A stretch of DNA of 64,000 nucleotides from a bacterium (GCA_024233545.1 JACKPL010000007.1:62001-126000), one strand, 5' to 3'; shown: positions 9,945 through 19,450, counted from the first letter of the stretch. Numbers and translations: made by a program. The notes: generated from the letters alone by a model not told the origin.

Positions 9945-10580
9945 TTAAAAACTTTCCATCTCAAATACAATGTTGGTTCTGTATGCTCCCGGCTTATCAG
10001 CGGTTAAATTTGGATTATAACCTTGTCCTTCATCGCCGGGCTGTAAGCCAAGCAGAAAAATGATTTCTACCGAATCATTCTCATAATCCCAATTACTAAG
10101 AGGAAGCTCATGGCTGGAAGCTACCAAAGTGTCAGCATCTTGATAAGACCCTGTTGTTGAGTTGCGAAGCCACCGATATGAAGCCACAAAATCGCCTGTA
10201 TACAATTGTCCGTCAACGAGTGAATCGTTATCATAGGAACCCTCCCAACTGCTGGCACGGTATTTTAAGAGGATGACTTCATCATTATATATATTATGAA
10301 TTAAACCTTCTTGTTCCACCGTGTTGTTGCTGAACATATAAACGTCCCACACACCATTGTCGCCGACCTTGAGGTAAAGCCGGCCGCCTACCGCTGAATA
10401 TATAGTATTTGTAGTATTAGGAAAATATGAATTAAGTATTTGGGTATCAAATGATAACGATTCTGTCAATGTCGTGGAGTCGTTGTCGTCAAATATTTGT
10501 ATATATGCTTGCTGTGCATTGACTATTGAGCTCATTGCACATAATACGATAAAAGAGGCAAGTCGCAATGCATTACGCAT
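9945..10580 (-). CDS. secreted protein of unknown function
   Basis: The start is placed at ATG 10580, which gives a clean signal peptide (MRNALRLASFIVLCAMSSIV, then NAQQ at the likely cleavage site) and about 211 residues. The mature part is acidic, rich in Asn, Asp, Ser and Tyr, and looks beta-stranded. It has no PEP-CTERM tail, lipobox or later membrane segment. I do not recognise a family. It lies between the repeats together with the defence-like fragments, on the opposite strand to its left neighbours. Confidence 0.6.
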   Translation of the reverse strand: MRNALRLASFIVLCAMSSIVNAQQAYIQIFDDNDSTTLTESLSFDTQILNSYFPNTTNTIYSAVGGRLYLKVGDNGVWDVYMFSNNTVEQEGLIHNIYNDEVILLKYRASSWEGSYDNDSLVDGQLYTGDFVASYRWLRNSTTGSYQDADTLVASSHELPLSNWDYENDSVEIIFLLGLQPGDEGQGYNPNLTADKPGAYRTNIVFEMESF

Positions 10581-10824
10581 TCTTGTTGAAATCCTATAAA
10601 ATTGATTGAGCGCTATTGAGTATTCAAATGTTATAAGAACACACATAGTCATTATACAATATAATAGATATTATCATAATATAAAATGTAAAACAATAGT
10701 TCTTCTGTTGTCTCAAGCAAAAACATATCTTATTCAATATCAGTGAATTACAGAATTATGGAAACAAGGGGACACATCAGCTAATAAAACTATTATTATT
10801 ACGCATCATAGTACAAAATCTCAT

Positions 10825-10941
10825 TTTTCCCGTAAATAAAAAAGCTCACTCCGCATATACGAAGTGAGCTTTATATTCAACGACCCCAGGTATCCAAACT
10901 TTGAACACCCTATCCGATGATTTAAAGGTAATTTATGAGTT
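10825..10941 (-). repeat. 116-bp repeat copy B (inverted relative to copy A)
   Basis: Read on the minus strand it starts AACTCATAAATTACC, contains ATCATCGGATAGGGTGTTC and CTGGGGTCGTTGAATATAAA, and ends in the hairpin and T-run. It is in the same orientation as the real tRNA-Glu and its terminator at 13237-13357 and inverted relative to copy A. Together A and B bracket 8.6-10.8 kb, and B and the tRNA bracket 10.9-13.3 kb. Confidence 0.85.
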
Positions 10942-11021
10942 TAAAAAGTGGGTGAGGAGTGCTTAAGCAGAAAAGATTAATTAAGTGTTATGTTCCTTTA
11001 ATTTCTCTTTAATTTAATTTT

Positions 11022-13120
11022 TCAACAACACAGGGCGCTAATTATTTTGTCACATTCTGCAATTACATACTCTGGAATCATATCAAATTTGGCAGGATCA
11101 AGCTGGCAGATAAATTCATTCTCAATGTGGTAGGTTTCATTGATAAATTTCTGAATAACTGAACTATCAACATCGAGTTCCAATAGACGGAAAACCTGAA
11201 GTTTTTCATATCCATTTGTGGCAGCGCGGTACAGCAACTTCATAGCCTCAATGTCAGTTATTCGATTCAAAATATCAGAGTATGAAAAGTTTTTTAAAAG
11301 AACGGATATTTCATCACATCCACACTTGAACTTATGAGCATCCATTTCAGGATGGTGTTCATTCGAATCCTTTGGCTCACGACTATCAATCGCCCGTTTC
11401 CTTTTATGTAATAAATTTGAGATAACCTGGTAAGCATTGCCCTTGTTGTCTGCTATTTCGTGACGACGTCGCATATAAATTAACTTGATGATATCGTCCT
11501 TCTTAGACTCGAAAGCACTAATACAGATTTTGGTAAAGGTCTGAATATCCCCCTTTTCAATATTGCATTCACTAATTTGACCACCTGCCAACTTCAAGAA
11601 AGATGCATATGTTTGGTTATTAAACTTATGGTACAACGACTTGATGGTATCGATGATAGGCTCCACATCATGAGTAAACATCAGAACTGTTTTGTTCTTT
11701 AGGCATGAATCAGCATCTCGCCGGAAGAGCATTTCAAGGATGGCGTATTTTTTGTTCTTGTCGAAAGATGAGATGGGATCATCAAGAATGGTTAGATCCG
11801 GTTTTTTGGAGAGGCATTCATACATAAAAAGAACAATGGCAAACGCATTTCTTTCACCAAAACTGAGATGTTGATTACCTCCACTTAGGTATTGAGTGTG
11901 ATCGACATGTCGCAGTTTCAACTGAGCCTTTTCAGCTTCCCCCGCTATTTCCACCTTGTACTGATATCCGGCATAGGCAAGAAAACCGTTGATGTCTTTT
12001 TGGTGTTTTTCAACGACTCTCTGCATCTCAACGCGCTGTTGATTGATTTTTCCCTGAAGCTGACCAGCTTTGTCTATGATTGCATCAATAGATGCATTGA
12101 TTGGGTCAATCGTTTTTTGTGTTTTATCCGATTGCAATTCCGAAAAGAATTCAAGGTCGAGTTTGTACAAAGGCAGTTTTTCAGCAACCTTATCTCCTTC
12201 TTTGAATTGAAACCCTGAAAGTGATTTGAGCCTTTCGAGTTTATCAATTAGGTTGTCGATTTGGGTCATCACTGTTACGAGAAAATCCTCGTGTTCTTTC
12301 TGCATTCCTTCCTTCAGAGTTGTGATCGTTTTTAACTTTGACCTAGCTTCATCTGAAAAATAATCGCCAAGGCATTCGATAACGCCGATGATTGCAACCA
12401 GGTGTTTGATTGTGTTCTTGTCATATTCCTGACCAACTTTTTTGATTATTTCTTTTTTGTCAGCAACATGTGAGGTGCAAAAAGGACAACTATCGGATAA
12501 CTCGGTAAAATCATAGCCCTGTGTTTGCCATGCTACCCAATTTACACTTTTTTCGCTCTGAATAAATGGTTTATAAGAATCAAGTCCGGCAGGGATATGT
12601 TGAATATTATTTCCTTTTGCCAAGCCCTTCATTCCGGTGGATATTTTTGATAATCCAGATTTGGTCAGCTTAAAGGCTCCGCCCATTTCTTTGAGGATGC
12701 CGATTAAAGTCTCCAGCTCCTGATTACCAGTAAACAGCTCTTTTATCTCAGCAACCAGTTCTTCAATTTCTTGCTCTATTTGTTTGTAAGTCTCAGTTCT
12801 GATAAAGATGTCATAACTGTTGCTGAGCAACTCATCCTGCTTGAAAACAAATTGGTTTACATAATCCTCGTTAAAACACATCACATTCTTTAGACAATCT
12901 ATCCCCGTGATTTCGGGTTTTTTTCATTTGGATTGGAGTCTCTAAACTTAAATGGCATGAGATCATCCAGATTAGAACCTTCAGTAGTCCCGAGAATAAT
13001 TGCTCTTGCGATTGTGCTTTTGCCTGTACCGTTGGGAGAAAATTTGATATTAAGTTTATTTTCCGCAAGAGTGATGTTACCAGAATCAATATTGTTACAG
13101 TTTTTGATTTCGATATTCAT
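11022..13120 (-). pseudogene. RloC/AAA_13-like zinc-hook ATPase, one frameshift
   Basis: The N-terminal part (ATG 13120) carries the Walker A SPNGTGKSTIARAI. The frame breaks near 12927 at a run of seven A; eight A would join it to the rest (KPEITGIDCLKNVMCFNEDY onward). The remainder has helices flanking a zinc-hook motif CPFC, an ABC signature YLSGGNQHLSFGERNA, Walker B LTILDDPISSFD and an H-loop FTHDVEPI. Repaired length is about 699 residues, matching RloC anticodon nucleases rather than the shorter PrrC. The C-terminal 200 residues include MRRRHE and, about 35 residues later, a His-His pair. This resembles the Arg-x3-Glu...His nuclease triad, but I cannot confirm it. RloC-type proteins cleave tRNA when phage or DNA damage is sensed. 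Confidence 0.7.
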
Positions 13121-13236
13121 CAGCTTTCCCCTAGATTCTTAATTAAAATTATCACAACACTTTAAAATTAAGGGGACATAAAATTAATAATTATTTATTC
13201 CATACTTTAAATATACAAAAATAAGGATTTTTGTGC

Positions 13237-13282
13237 AAATAAAAAAGCTCACTCCGCATTTACGAAGTCGCTTTATATTCAA
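13237..13282 (-). terminator. terminator of tRNA-Glu (repeat copy C)
   Basis: Immediately downstream of the tRNA the minus strand reads TTGAATATAAAGC, then a hairpin arm ACTTCG/CGGAGTGAGCT with six T. It is the source or sister of the hairpin in repeats A and B. Its left arm is shorter here (AAGCGACTTCG against AAGCTCACTTCG), so the two mobile copies have the more perfect stem. Confidence 0.7.
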
Positions 13283-13357
13283 CGACCCCAAGGGGATTCG
13301 AACCCCTGTTGCAGGGATGAAAACCCTGTGTCCTAGGCCTGACTAGACGATGGGGTC
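13283..13357 (-). tRNA. tRNA-Glu (anticodon TTC)
   Basis: A 75-nt cloverleaf on the minus strand. The acceptor stem is GACCCCA/TGGGGTC, the anticodon arm CAGGG-TTTTCAT-CCCTG puts TTC at positions 34-36, and the T arm AGGGG-TTCGAAT-CCCCT is perfect. The discriminator base is G and CCA is not encoded. Its 3' end is duplicated in the two flanking 116-bp repeats, so this tRNA is the likely integration target. Confidence 0.95.
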
Positions 13358-13398
13358 AAAAGTGGTATCCTGCATTTCGGCACGCATTGTACTAAAGA

Positions 13399-14607
13399 TT
13401 ACTCGTTTGATAAATACTTTTTTTCAAGATTCTTTTTCGGACAATCAGGACACGGTTGCCTCACAATACCCTCTACAGATATCAAACTGCCGGCCATCTG
13501 CTCCCAAAACAGTTGATACCCTTTCAAGCCGCCATCGAGAAAAAAGAACACAGCGCCTTTCATTCCCTGAAGCCTCACAGCTAAATCATCATATCCGTTT
13601 CCATCTTCTGTATAAAACAATACATACGGCAACGGCGTATCAGGCAAGCTTTGCACTATTGATTGTATATCATGGGTAAATCGATCTTTATCTTTGCTAA
13701 GCACAATGTTGTATGGTGTCGGCAACAACATTTCAGCAGTAACAGGGATGTGTTCCGAAGCATTGATAATAACCCAATTATCAAAATTTTTCTCCGTATA
13801 AAAATCTTTAGGAAGGATATGCTGAATAGGTAATGCGAGAGATGTTTGCTTCGCAGTTTCTTTTGACATTCCTGTATTATCCCAGTATGCGGTTCCGCCA
13901 TCGAGTATCCACACTGAAAAGCCTTTTTCACGCAAGCGACTGCATTCTTCTTCAAGTAAAGAATATTCCAATCCATTATTGATGAGAATTAACCTTTTCG
14001 CACGTAACGACGTTTTACGGTATAGCGATGACATCGGCATGCGAACCGCTCCTGCAATGCGCAATGCATTTGACGAGTCGTTTTGCCTAATGTCAATTAA
14101 CATGATATCAGGTGAATCACGATGTTCTCTTACCCATTGAGCCGATTTCAAAAAAAGGGGATTTTTGGATATACGAGGACGGGAATCTAACGGTTTTATT
14201 GTGTTTTGAGCCGTTGTTTCTGATTCGCCAACGATGGAAGTAAGAATCAAATAACGGAAATCCGGTTGAGTGGGTTCATCTTGTTTTAAGAAAACTTCAA
14301 ATGCGTATTCGCCAATCACCGGCGGAACAATCTGGAGTTGAACTACCGCTTTGCTATGAGGATGAAGCAAAACCGGATACGAAATAATCCGTACACACTC
14401 GCACGATGATTCAGCTGATCGAAAACGCACATCTCGGTCGGTGCTGTTTTCGACAACAAAAGTGCGCCGCACTGATTCTCCGATGGAAAGTATACCGAAA
14501 TCAACGGTTAAATTATAGTCATCCGAGGACAGAGCGTCATCTTCATACGATAAACTCAATATAAACAGGACAAAACTAATGAGCGTTCTATTTTTGCATG
14601 ATACCAT
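13399..14607 (-). CDS. DUF1573 plus two degenerate rhodanese domains
   Basis: 402 residues. After an N-terminal hydrophobic segment comes a DUF1573/ASH-type beta-sandwich (FGILSIGESVRRTFVVENST), here with a Cys-x-Cys (SCECVR). Two rhodanese-like folds follow: DIMLIDIRQNDS...GGTAYWDNTGM (about residues 165-250) and a second ending DGGLKGYQLFWEQ. Neither has the catalytic cysteine in its active-site loop (ILINNGLEYS and VLFYTEDGNG), so sulfur transfer is unlikely and a binding or structural role is more probable. The C-terminus has CPDC. It follows the thioredoxin-like lipoprotein gene by 11 bp on the same strand, so the two are probably an exported redox pair. Confidence 0.75.
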   Translation of the reverse strand: MVSCKNRTLISFVLFILSLSYEDDALSSDDYNLTVDFGILSIGESVRRTFVVENSTDRDVRFRSAESSCECVRIISYPVLLHPHSKAVVQLQIVPPVIGEYAFEVFLKQDEPTQPDFRYLILTSIVGESETTAQNTIKPLDSRPRISKNPLFLKSAQWVREHRDSPDIMLIDIRQNDSSNALRIAGAVRMPMSSLYRKTSLRAKRLILINNGLEYSLLEEECSRLREKGFSVWILDGGTAYWDNTGMSKETAKQTSLALPIQHILPKDFYTEKNFDNWVIINASEHIPVTAEMLLPTPYNIVLSKDKDRFTHDIQSIVQSLPDTPLPYVLFYTEDGNGYDDLAVRLQGMKGAVFFFLDGGLKGYQLFWEQMAGSLISVEGIVRQPCPDCPKKNLEKKYLSNE

Positions 14608-14618
14608 AATTCATCACA

Positions 14619-15110
14619 CTATTTTACCAGCGCTTTTTCAATTACCTCTGCCATCCCGTCCATTGGATGCCCATGCCAGATAATTTTACTGTCCTTAATA
14701 ACAAATGCATGAGGAATTCCATTGACTTTAAATGGAATCATATATTCCCTGCCGGTAATGCCGTGGTCATCAATTGCGACAGTATAATCCATAGTTCCGC
14801 CAAGCGATTCGACAAATGGACGGACAACAGCGGGTTCTTCTTGTGTTATGCCGATAAAAATGACCTCGTTTTGATATTTTTTTTGCAAGGCGGTTAGATG
14901 AGGTATTGTCTGCCGGCAGGGCGGGCACCAAGTTGCCCAGAATTCAACGACAAAAATTTTTTCGGGATTGAGCATCACCGGACTTCCCTTTACCCACTCT
15001 GCTATATGCAGTTTCGGTGCAGGTTCGCCAAGTTTTCCCTGTAGTCCACATCCTGATATACAGAGTATTCCGCATAAAGCGGCAATTGCGGATAATCTTA
15101 TCGACTTCAC
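14619..15110 (-). CDS. TlpA/ResA-like thioredoxin lipoprotein
   Basis: 163 residues. A signal sequence ends in the lipobox ISGC (Cys near residue 21), then a thioredoxin fold with the active site FWATWCPPCRQT and the cis-Pro region NGIPHAFVI. This family reduces disulfides on the periplasmic side of the membrane, classically for cytochrome c maturation. It is the first gene of a two-gene unit with the DUF1573-rhodanese protein. Confidence 0.9.
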   Translation of the reverse strand: MKSIRLSAIAALCGILCISGCGLQGKLGEPAPKLHIAEWVKGSPVMLNPEKIFVVEFWATWCPPCRQTIPHLTALQKKYQNEVIFIGITQEEPAVVRPFVESLGGTMDYTVAIDDHGITGREYMIPFKVNGIPHAFVIKDSKIIWHGHPMDGMAEVIEKALVK

Positions 15111-15284
15111 TTTTATGCCCTCTTTGTTCTTTGATTTAACCTATTGGTTTTACATTTTGACATCCCATGATACTATTCTATTCTATTCACCCATAATCAT
15201 ACTGTATTTTATGAACTATATGTTCAAGTGGTCAATCAAATAAACCGGATAATGGAAATCTTAAGAGTGTTAAGGAGAATAATT

Positions 15285-15752
15285 ATGGACATTGCAACCT
15301 TTGGAGCAGGATGTTTTTGGCACGTTGAATTGGCATTCAGCCGATTAAACGGTGTAATCGCAACCGCTGTAGGATATGCTGGAGGAACAACGGATAACCC
15401 TACTTATCACGATGTATGTTCCAAAACCACAGGACATGCAGAAGCGGTGCAAATCAGTTTTGACCCTGTGCGAGTATCATACGAAAAACTTCTCGAGTTA
15501 TTTTGGAATATTCATGACCCTACGCAACTTAACAGACAAGGGGTTGATGTCGGCGTACAATACCGGTCAGTCATTTTTTATCATTCGCCGGATCAAAAAT
15601 CAGTTGCGGAACAATCAAAACAGGTTCTGCAAGAATCACCTATGTATTTAGGCAGAGTAATCGTAACTCAAATCTCTCCGGCACCTCATTTCTGGAAGGC
15701 GGAAGAATACCATCAGCAGTATTTAATAAAACACGGCAAAACATATTGTTAG
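15285..15752 (+). CDS. msrA: peptide methionine-S-sulfoxide reductase MsrA
   Basis: 155 residues from ATG 15285, chosen over an upstream start because TAAGGAG lies at the right distance and the protein then begins at the conserved core. The catalytic motif GCFWHVE is near residue 10; VGYAGGTTDNPTYHDVC, GHAEAVQI, GVDVGVQYRS and the C-terminal AEEYHQQY are all standard. It reduces the S epimer of methionine sulfoxide. Its neighbours on the other strand are exported thiol-redox proteins, which fits an oxidative-repair group. Confidence 0.96.
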   Translation: MDIATFGAGCFWHVELAFSRLNGVIATAVGYAGGTTDNPTYHDVCSKTTGHAEAVQISFDPVRVSYEKLLELFWNIHDPTQLNRQGVDVGVQYRSVIFYHSPDQKSVAEQSKQVLQESPMYLGRVIVTQISPAPHFWKAEEYHQQYLIKHGKTYC

Positions 15753-15966
15753 GAGATAAAACTACTAATAAAAGTAACTAAATATATTACTATTTGTTCT
15801 GTTTTTGAATATGGCTAAAAATAGAGTTTAAAAAAATATTTTATTTTTGAATAAATTTTTGTTTGTGTGTGTTTAAAAACGAAATAATGTGTTATAATAT
15901 AATAGACAAATTTTATTTATTTTGCATCCATGAAACAACCACTTTCAATGAGAAGGGGGATGAGTG

Positions 15967-16704
15967 ATGAAAAAAATTGTTTTCATGTTATGCGTCATTG
16001 TAATTGCTGCAAGTAATGGTCATGCCGATTCAAGATCAAACACGTACAAATGGTCGCAACTGCCAGACCTCTCTATCACCGGACGGGACATAGGAGCAAC
16101 TGAACCGACTGTCCTTGCTGACGATTGGGAATGCCTCAATGGATTGCCGATCACAGACATCCATTGGTGGGGTTCGTATCTCGGATGGGAAGAAGCAAAC
16201 CCAACGCCCGATACATTTAGCGCGCCGCATCCTGATGCTTTCAATTTCAGTATGCATACTGATGTTCCGCTTCCAAATCAGTTTGGCTACAGTTTTCCCG
16301 GCCAGCTTATCAACGGGGCTCAAGCTCTTCAGGGGCAATACACTGTCGAACTTATTGGCACAATTGATAAAGGCGGGATTTTTGAGCATGTGTTTCAGTA
16401 CAATTTTGATCTTACTGACCCATGGTTTCAGCAACAAGGGCTCATTTATTGGCTTGATATCTCGGCATCCTATAACGATCCCATAGGGAATTTTTTATGG
16501 GGATGGCATACGGCAAAAACACAATGGAATGACAGTGCAGTTATAGCTATTCCGGGAGCCGCGCCGGGTTGGATTCCCATTGAACCAACGGGGGAAAAGG
16601 TTGACCTCGCTTTTGAGTTGTCCACTGTTCCTGAACCGGGTGTTATGATTCTTTTCGGTTTCGGAATCATCGGATGGTTTGTGCGTAGGCGCAATAGAAT
16701 GTAA
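15967..16704 (+). CDS. PEP-CTERM exported protein
   Basis: About 245 residues. An N-terminal signal peptide ends near GHADS; a GTG lies directly before the chosen ATG, and GAAGGGGG precedes it. The body is aromatic and Pro/Gly-rich with no family I can name. The C-terminus is a canonical sorting tag: VPEPGVMILFGFGIIGWF then RRRNRM. In such systems an exosortase cuts at the PEP motif after export. Upstream lies a sigma-70-like TATAAT (about 15895) and no GG-N10-GC core, so it is not in the sigma-54 set. Confidence 0.85.
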   Translation: MKKIVFMLCVIVIAASNGHADSRSNTYKWSQLPDLSITGRDIGATEPTVLADDWECLNGLPITDIHWWGSYLGWEEANPTPDTFSAPHPDAFNFSMHTDVPLPNQFGYSFPGQLINGAQALQGQYTVELIGTIDKGGIFEHVFQYNFDLTDPWFQQQGLIYWLDISASYNDPIGNFLWGWHTAKTQWNDSAVIAIPGAAPGWIPIEPTGEKVDLAFELSTVPEPGVMILFGFGIIGWFVRRRNRM

Positions 16705-16714
16705 GGCTTGTCTC

Positions 16715-16768
16715 AAAAAAAGCACGGAATTTCACACCATCTGTGAAATTCCGTGCTTTTTGTTTTTT
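16715..16768. terminator. bidirectional terminator
   Basis: A perfect 20-bp stem AAAAAGCACGGAATTTCACA with loop CCATC and T-runs on both strands, between convergent genes ending at 16704 and 16805. The stem contains AGCACGGAATTTC, close to the motif found in the PEP-CTERM upstream elements. Confidence 0.9.
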
Positions 16769-16804
16769 AAGATAACAATTATCCTTTAATAGAGAGAGGC
16801 ATAA

Positions 16805-18457
16805 CTAAAAGCGGCTTGAATCACGAGCCGTTTCCATGCGGCGGTTATCATGTAATGCCACAAGCGTAAATTCATATTTTCCCTCGATGATATGAATTGT
16901 GGGCAATCCAGCCGGTGAAAAGGATGCCTCATTTTTTTCATCCCAAATAAAGAAATAATCAATATTATTTTTTTTGAGTTGCTCGTATACATTTTCTCCC
17001 TGAGGAATTCCAAAATACTTGCCATTCAAATGATACGTAAGGTAAAGGGTAGTATTCCACTCTGAGTCTGAGGCAAAATTACCTTCAATATGATAATCTC
17101 TCTTTAAACTGTTGCTGAGTGTATAAAGAGCTTTATGTTTATTAAATTTGTGAAATATTTTATAGGTTGGTATGCTGGTAAAAAGAATTAAATAAATTAT
17201 CAATAAGCACGATTGAGTGCGTGGATTAAATATTTGAACGGCTGGTTTTCTACTCCAAAATTGCCCTTTGAAAAAAGCTGTCAATACTGCATACCCTAAA
17301 ATAAAATAGAGAATATAAACAATACGCAGGTATCTCTCTACAAGCATGGTTAGACAATACCCAGCAGAATAATAAAAAATTGTTATGAGAGCAAAAACAC
17401 ATATTATATGGTTTGATCGCTTTAATAATAGAAAAAGCGCACCCATGGTAATTCCAACAAGGAGCAAGGCGTACAGGATAACAAAAAATATATTATCGGT
17501 TGGAGAAAAAACAGAGGCGAATTTAGCAATATTTTTTAAAATTATCCGCAGATACAAAACACATTCTTCTCTGGATTTTAACGGATTCCATGTAATGCTG
17601 AAAAGGCTTGCGGGGTCATCCCATATACTAATGCCGGTGGAATCTGTTGGCGGCATTAACCCTATATGTTCAACAGGTTTTCCCGATGAGTGGGGAGAAA
17701 TTAAGGAAAAATTATAAGCTCCTGCAGTACTTATCGTTAAAGCATCGTATTTTTCGCTTAAAAGATAAATCCACCCACTGCTGATCAATGCAAAAAAGAA
17801 AAATCCAAGTATGCAATTAGCAACGATACGTTTTCTTTTTTCTTTTTCTCGGTGTATAAAAAAAATAAGGACGTTTAAGGTTAAAAAATGAATTAAAAAG
17901 AAATAGAAATTGAATGCTTTAGTTAGAAAACTTAATGCTCCGAAAAAACCGCATAATAAACCGCCGGTTATTTTCTCAGTATACTGATGATTAAAGATCA
18001 CCAATAAATACCACACCAGAAAACAAACTGTAAGGTGATCGGGAGTAATTACATACAAAGAATAATATACGTTTAGTATAACAAAACCGACACATGCATA
18101 TTTTTCTGCCTCGGGAGAAATTTCAAATGTTTTTATCAAGTAATATAAGCCGAATAGAGTCAAAAGCCCCGTCAACAAAGAGATAAATTTTATCCCTAAT
18201 AGCGGATTGCAATCCATCCATATAAAGGGTATCAACAACCACGACAACAATGGACTCCAAACGCCGTTAATTGCATCGTGAACATTGCCGCTACAATATT
18301 TCCGTGCAATCGAGATATACGAAATGCCATCAGGATTAAGCTTATGCAGATAAAAAGGAATGAGCGAAATATTGAGGGAAAAATAGGCAACAAGAGTTTT
18401 AAAAAAAAAGAAAGGCTTTTGGTGTTTTTCATTTGATTCGGTAGGTTGATAATTCAA
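16805..18457 (-). CDS. GT-C family membrane glycosyltransferase
   Basis: 550 residues with about ten to twelve membrane helices. The first periplasmic loop has the acidic motif NPDGISYISIARKY expected of the catalytic Asp in GT-C/PMT-like enzymes, and YVITPDHLTVCFLVWYLL follows in the fourth helix region. The C-terminal part is soluble and small. Such enzymes move a sugar from a polyprenyl-phosphate carrier to a protein, lipid or glycan outside the inner membrane. The substrate is unknown. Confidence 0.8.
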   Translation of the reverse strand: MNYQPTESNEKHQKPFFFFKTLVAYFSLNISLIPFYLHKLNPDGISYISIARKYCSGNVHDAINGVWSPLLSWLLIPFIWMDCNPLLGIKFISLLTGLLTLFGLYYLIKTFEISPEAEKYACVGFVILNVYYSLYVITPDHLTVCFLVWYLLVIFNHQYTEKITGGLLCGFFGALSFLTKAFNFYFFLIHFLTLNVLIFFIHREKEKRKRIVANCILGFFFFALISSGWIYLLSEKYDALTISTAGAYNFSLISPHSSGKPVEHIGLMPPTDSTGISIWDDPASLFSITWNPLKSREECVLYLRIILKNIAKFASVFSPTDNIFFVILYALLLVGITMGALFLLLKRSNHIICVFALITIFYYSAGYCLTMLVERYLRIVYILYFILGYAVLTAFFKGQFWSRKPAVQIFNPRTQSCLLIIYLILFTSIPTYKIFHKFNKHKALYTLSNSLKRDYHIEGNFASDSEWNTTLYLTYHLNGKYFGIPQGENVYEQLKKNNIDYFFIWDEKNEASFSPAGLPTIHIIEGKYEFTLVALHDNRRMETARDSSRF

Positions 18458-18580
18458 AGCCGTTTAGAATAGCTCCATAACTATTTTCCCTATACTATAC
18501 ACAAATCTTAGAAATTTAAAACAATAATAATAAAGGAGCATAATACTGTCACTGTCTACAGTAAGTATTTTAATTTCATC

Positions 18581-18622
18581 GAAAGCACGGTATTCAACGG
18601 AAAAGCACGGCATTTCACCATG
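18581..18622 (+). promoter_or_regulatory. candidate enhancer element for the sigma-54 promoter at 18698
   Basis: Two GCACGG motifs (18585 and 18605) in direct orientation exactly 20 bp apart, each followed by an AT-rich TATTC or CATTTC. The element ends about 82-88 bp upstream of the GG-N10-GC core. A matching pair with the same 20-bp period lies at 55202/55222. Two helical turns between motifs suit a dimeric activator. Confidence 0.65.
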
Positions 18623-18697
18623 ACAGGCAAAACACCGGCAATGTGGCAATAGACGTATCTATCTGTTATAATGCGTGTTAATGAGGATGAAACTGTG

Positions 18698-18713
18698 TGG
18701 AATAGAATTTGCT
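18698..18713 (+). promoter_or_regulatory. sigma-54 (-24/-12) promoter
   Basis: TGGAATAGAATTTGCT: GG at 18699-18700, ten bases, then GC at 18711-18712 within TTGC, matching the consensus TGGCAC-N5-TTGC except for two bases of the left box. It is 60 bp upstream of the ATG at 18773 and has the paired upstream element. Confidence 0.75.
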
Positions 18714-18772
18714 TAACAAGTTAACCTAGAAACTTTTTGTAACGAAAACATTTTAATGTAAATGAGGTACTT

Positions 18773-19450
18773 ATGAAAAATTTGATAAAATTTATCACGG
18801 TTTGTATCTGTCTTATTGTTGCGGCAAACGGTTATGCGGCATCTCTGAACATCACCGGCCCTGATGTAACGGCAAGCTCTGCAGCATATATCTATTATGG
18901 CGGTTCAGGGTGGACATATGGAACGAATCAGGATTTTTTCCCCGGCCATTGGAATAATCCCGGTACAATGCGTGCTTTTGCCGAATTTAATCTACAATCT
19001 TGGTATGATCTTGGCCTGCCGTCTTCGGCAATCAGCTCTATTACTTTTAGCGCAAAATACACGGGAGCAGAAAATGCTTCTGATGTTAGTCTATATTATA
19101 TGACAAATGACGAAGACGGCACCGTTAATACCGGTGATTACAATGCAGGAGTCACCTATATCACTACTTTTTCACTTGCACAGTATAACCCCTATTTAAC
19201 CAGTGATGTTACGCCATATATACTGCCGGACATTGACGCAACACAACAATGGAGCGGATTATCGCTTAGATTAGCTGTTGAATCAGGATACAGTGTCGTT
19301 TATTTTGGAGGCGAGAGCTATCCTAACGATCAACAGCCTATTTTGACAATCGAGTACAATGAACCGGTCACTGTTCCCGAACCACTGACATTGATATTAA
19401 CGGCAATAAGTGTCTTAGGGCTTGCATCGCGAAAAATGAAAAAGAACTGA
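18773..19450 (+). CDS. PEP-CTERM DNRLRE-like surface protein
   Basis: 225 residues. Signal peptide (about residues 1-23, ending GYAA), a beta-rich body with FAEFNLQSWYD and SSISSITFSAKYTG (the pattern of DNRLRE/CBM96-type modules), then the tag VPEPLTLILTAISVLGLA and a basic end SRKMKKN. It is expected to be exported, sorted at the Pro-Glu-Pro and released or anchored. GAGG precedes the ATG. Expression is predicted to need sigma-54 from the promoter at 18698. The next gene starts 100 bp on with no terminator between. Confidence 0.85.
   Translation: MKNLIKFITVCICLIVAANGYAASLNITGPDVTASSAAYIYYGGSGWTYGTNQDFFPGHWNNPGTMRAFAEFNLQSWYDLGLPSSAISSITFSAKYTGAENASDVSLYYMTNDEDGTVNTGDYNAGVTYITTFSLAQYNPYLTSDVTPYILPDIDATQQWSGLSLRLAVESGYSVVYFGGESYPNDQQPILTIEYNEPVTVPEPLTLILTAISVLGLASRKMKKN

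Noticed and set aside
10240..10270. TGGCACGGTATTT as a sigma-54 box and motif
   Set aside because: It is inside the coding region of the secreted protein at 9945-10580, with no right box at the correct distance.
16715..16768. AGCACGGAATTTC in this hairpin as another enhancer element
   Set aside because: It is a single perfect hairpin with T-runs between two converging genes, has no promoter nearby and no 20-bp repeat, so a terminator explains it.
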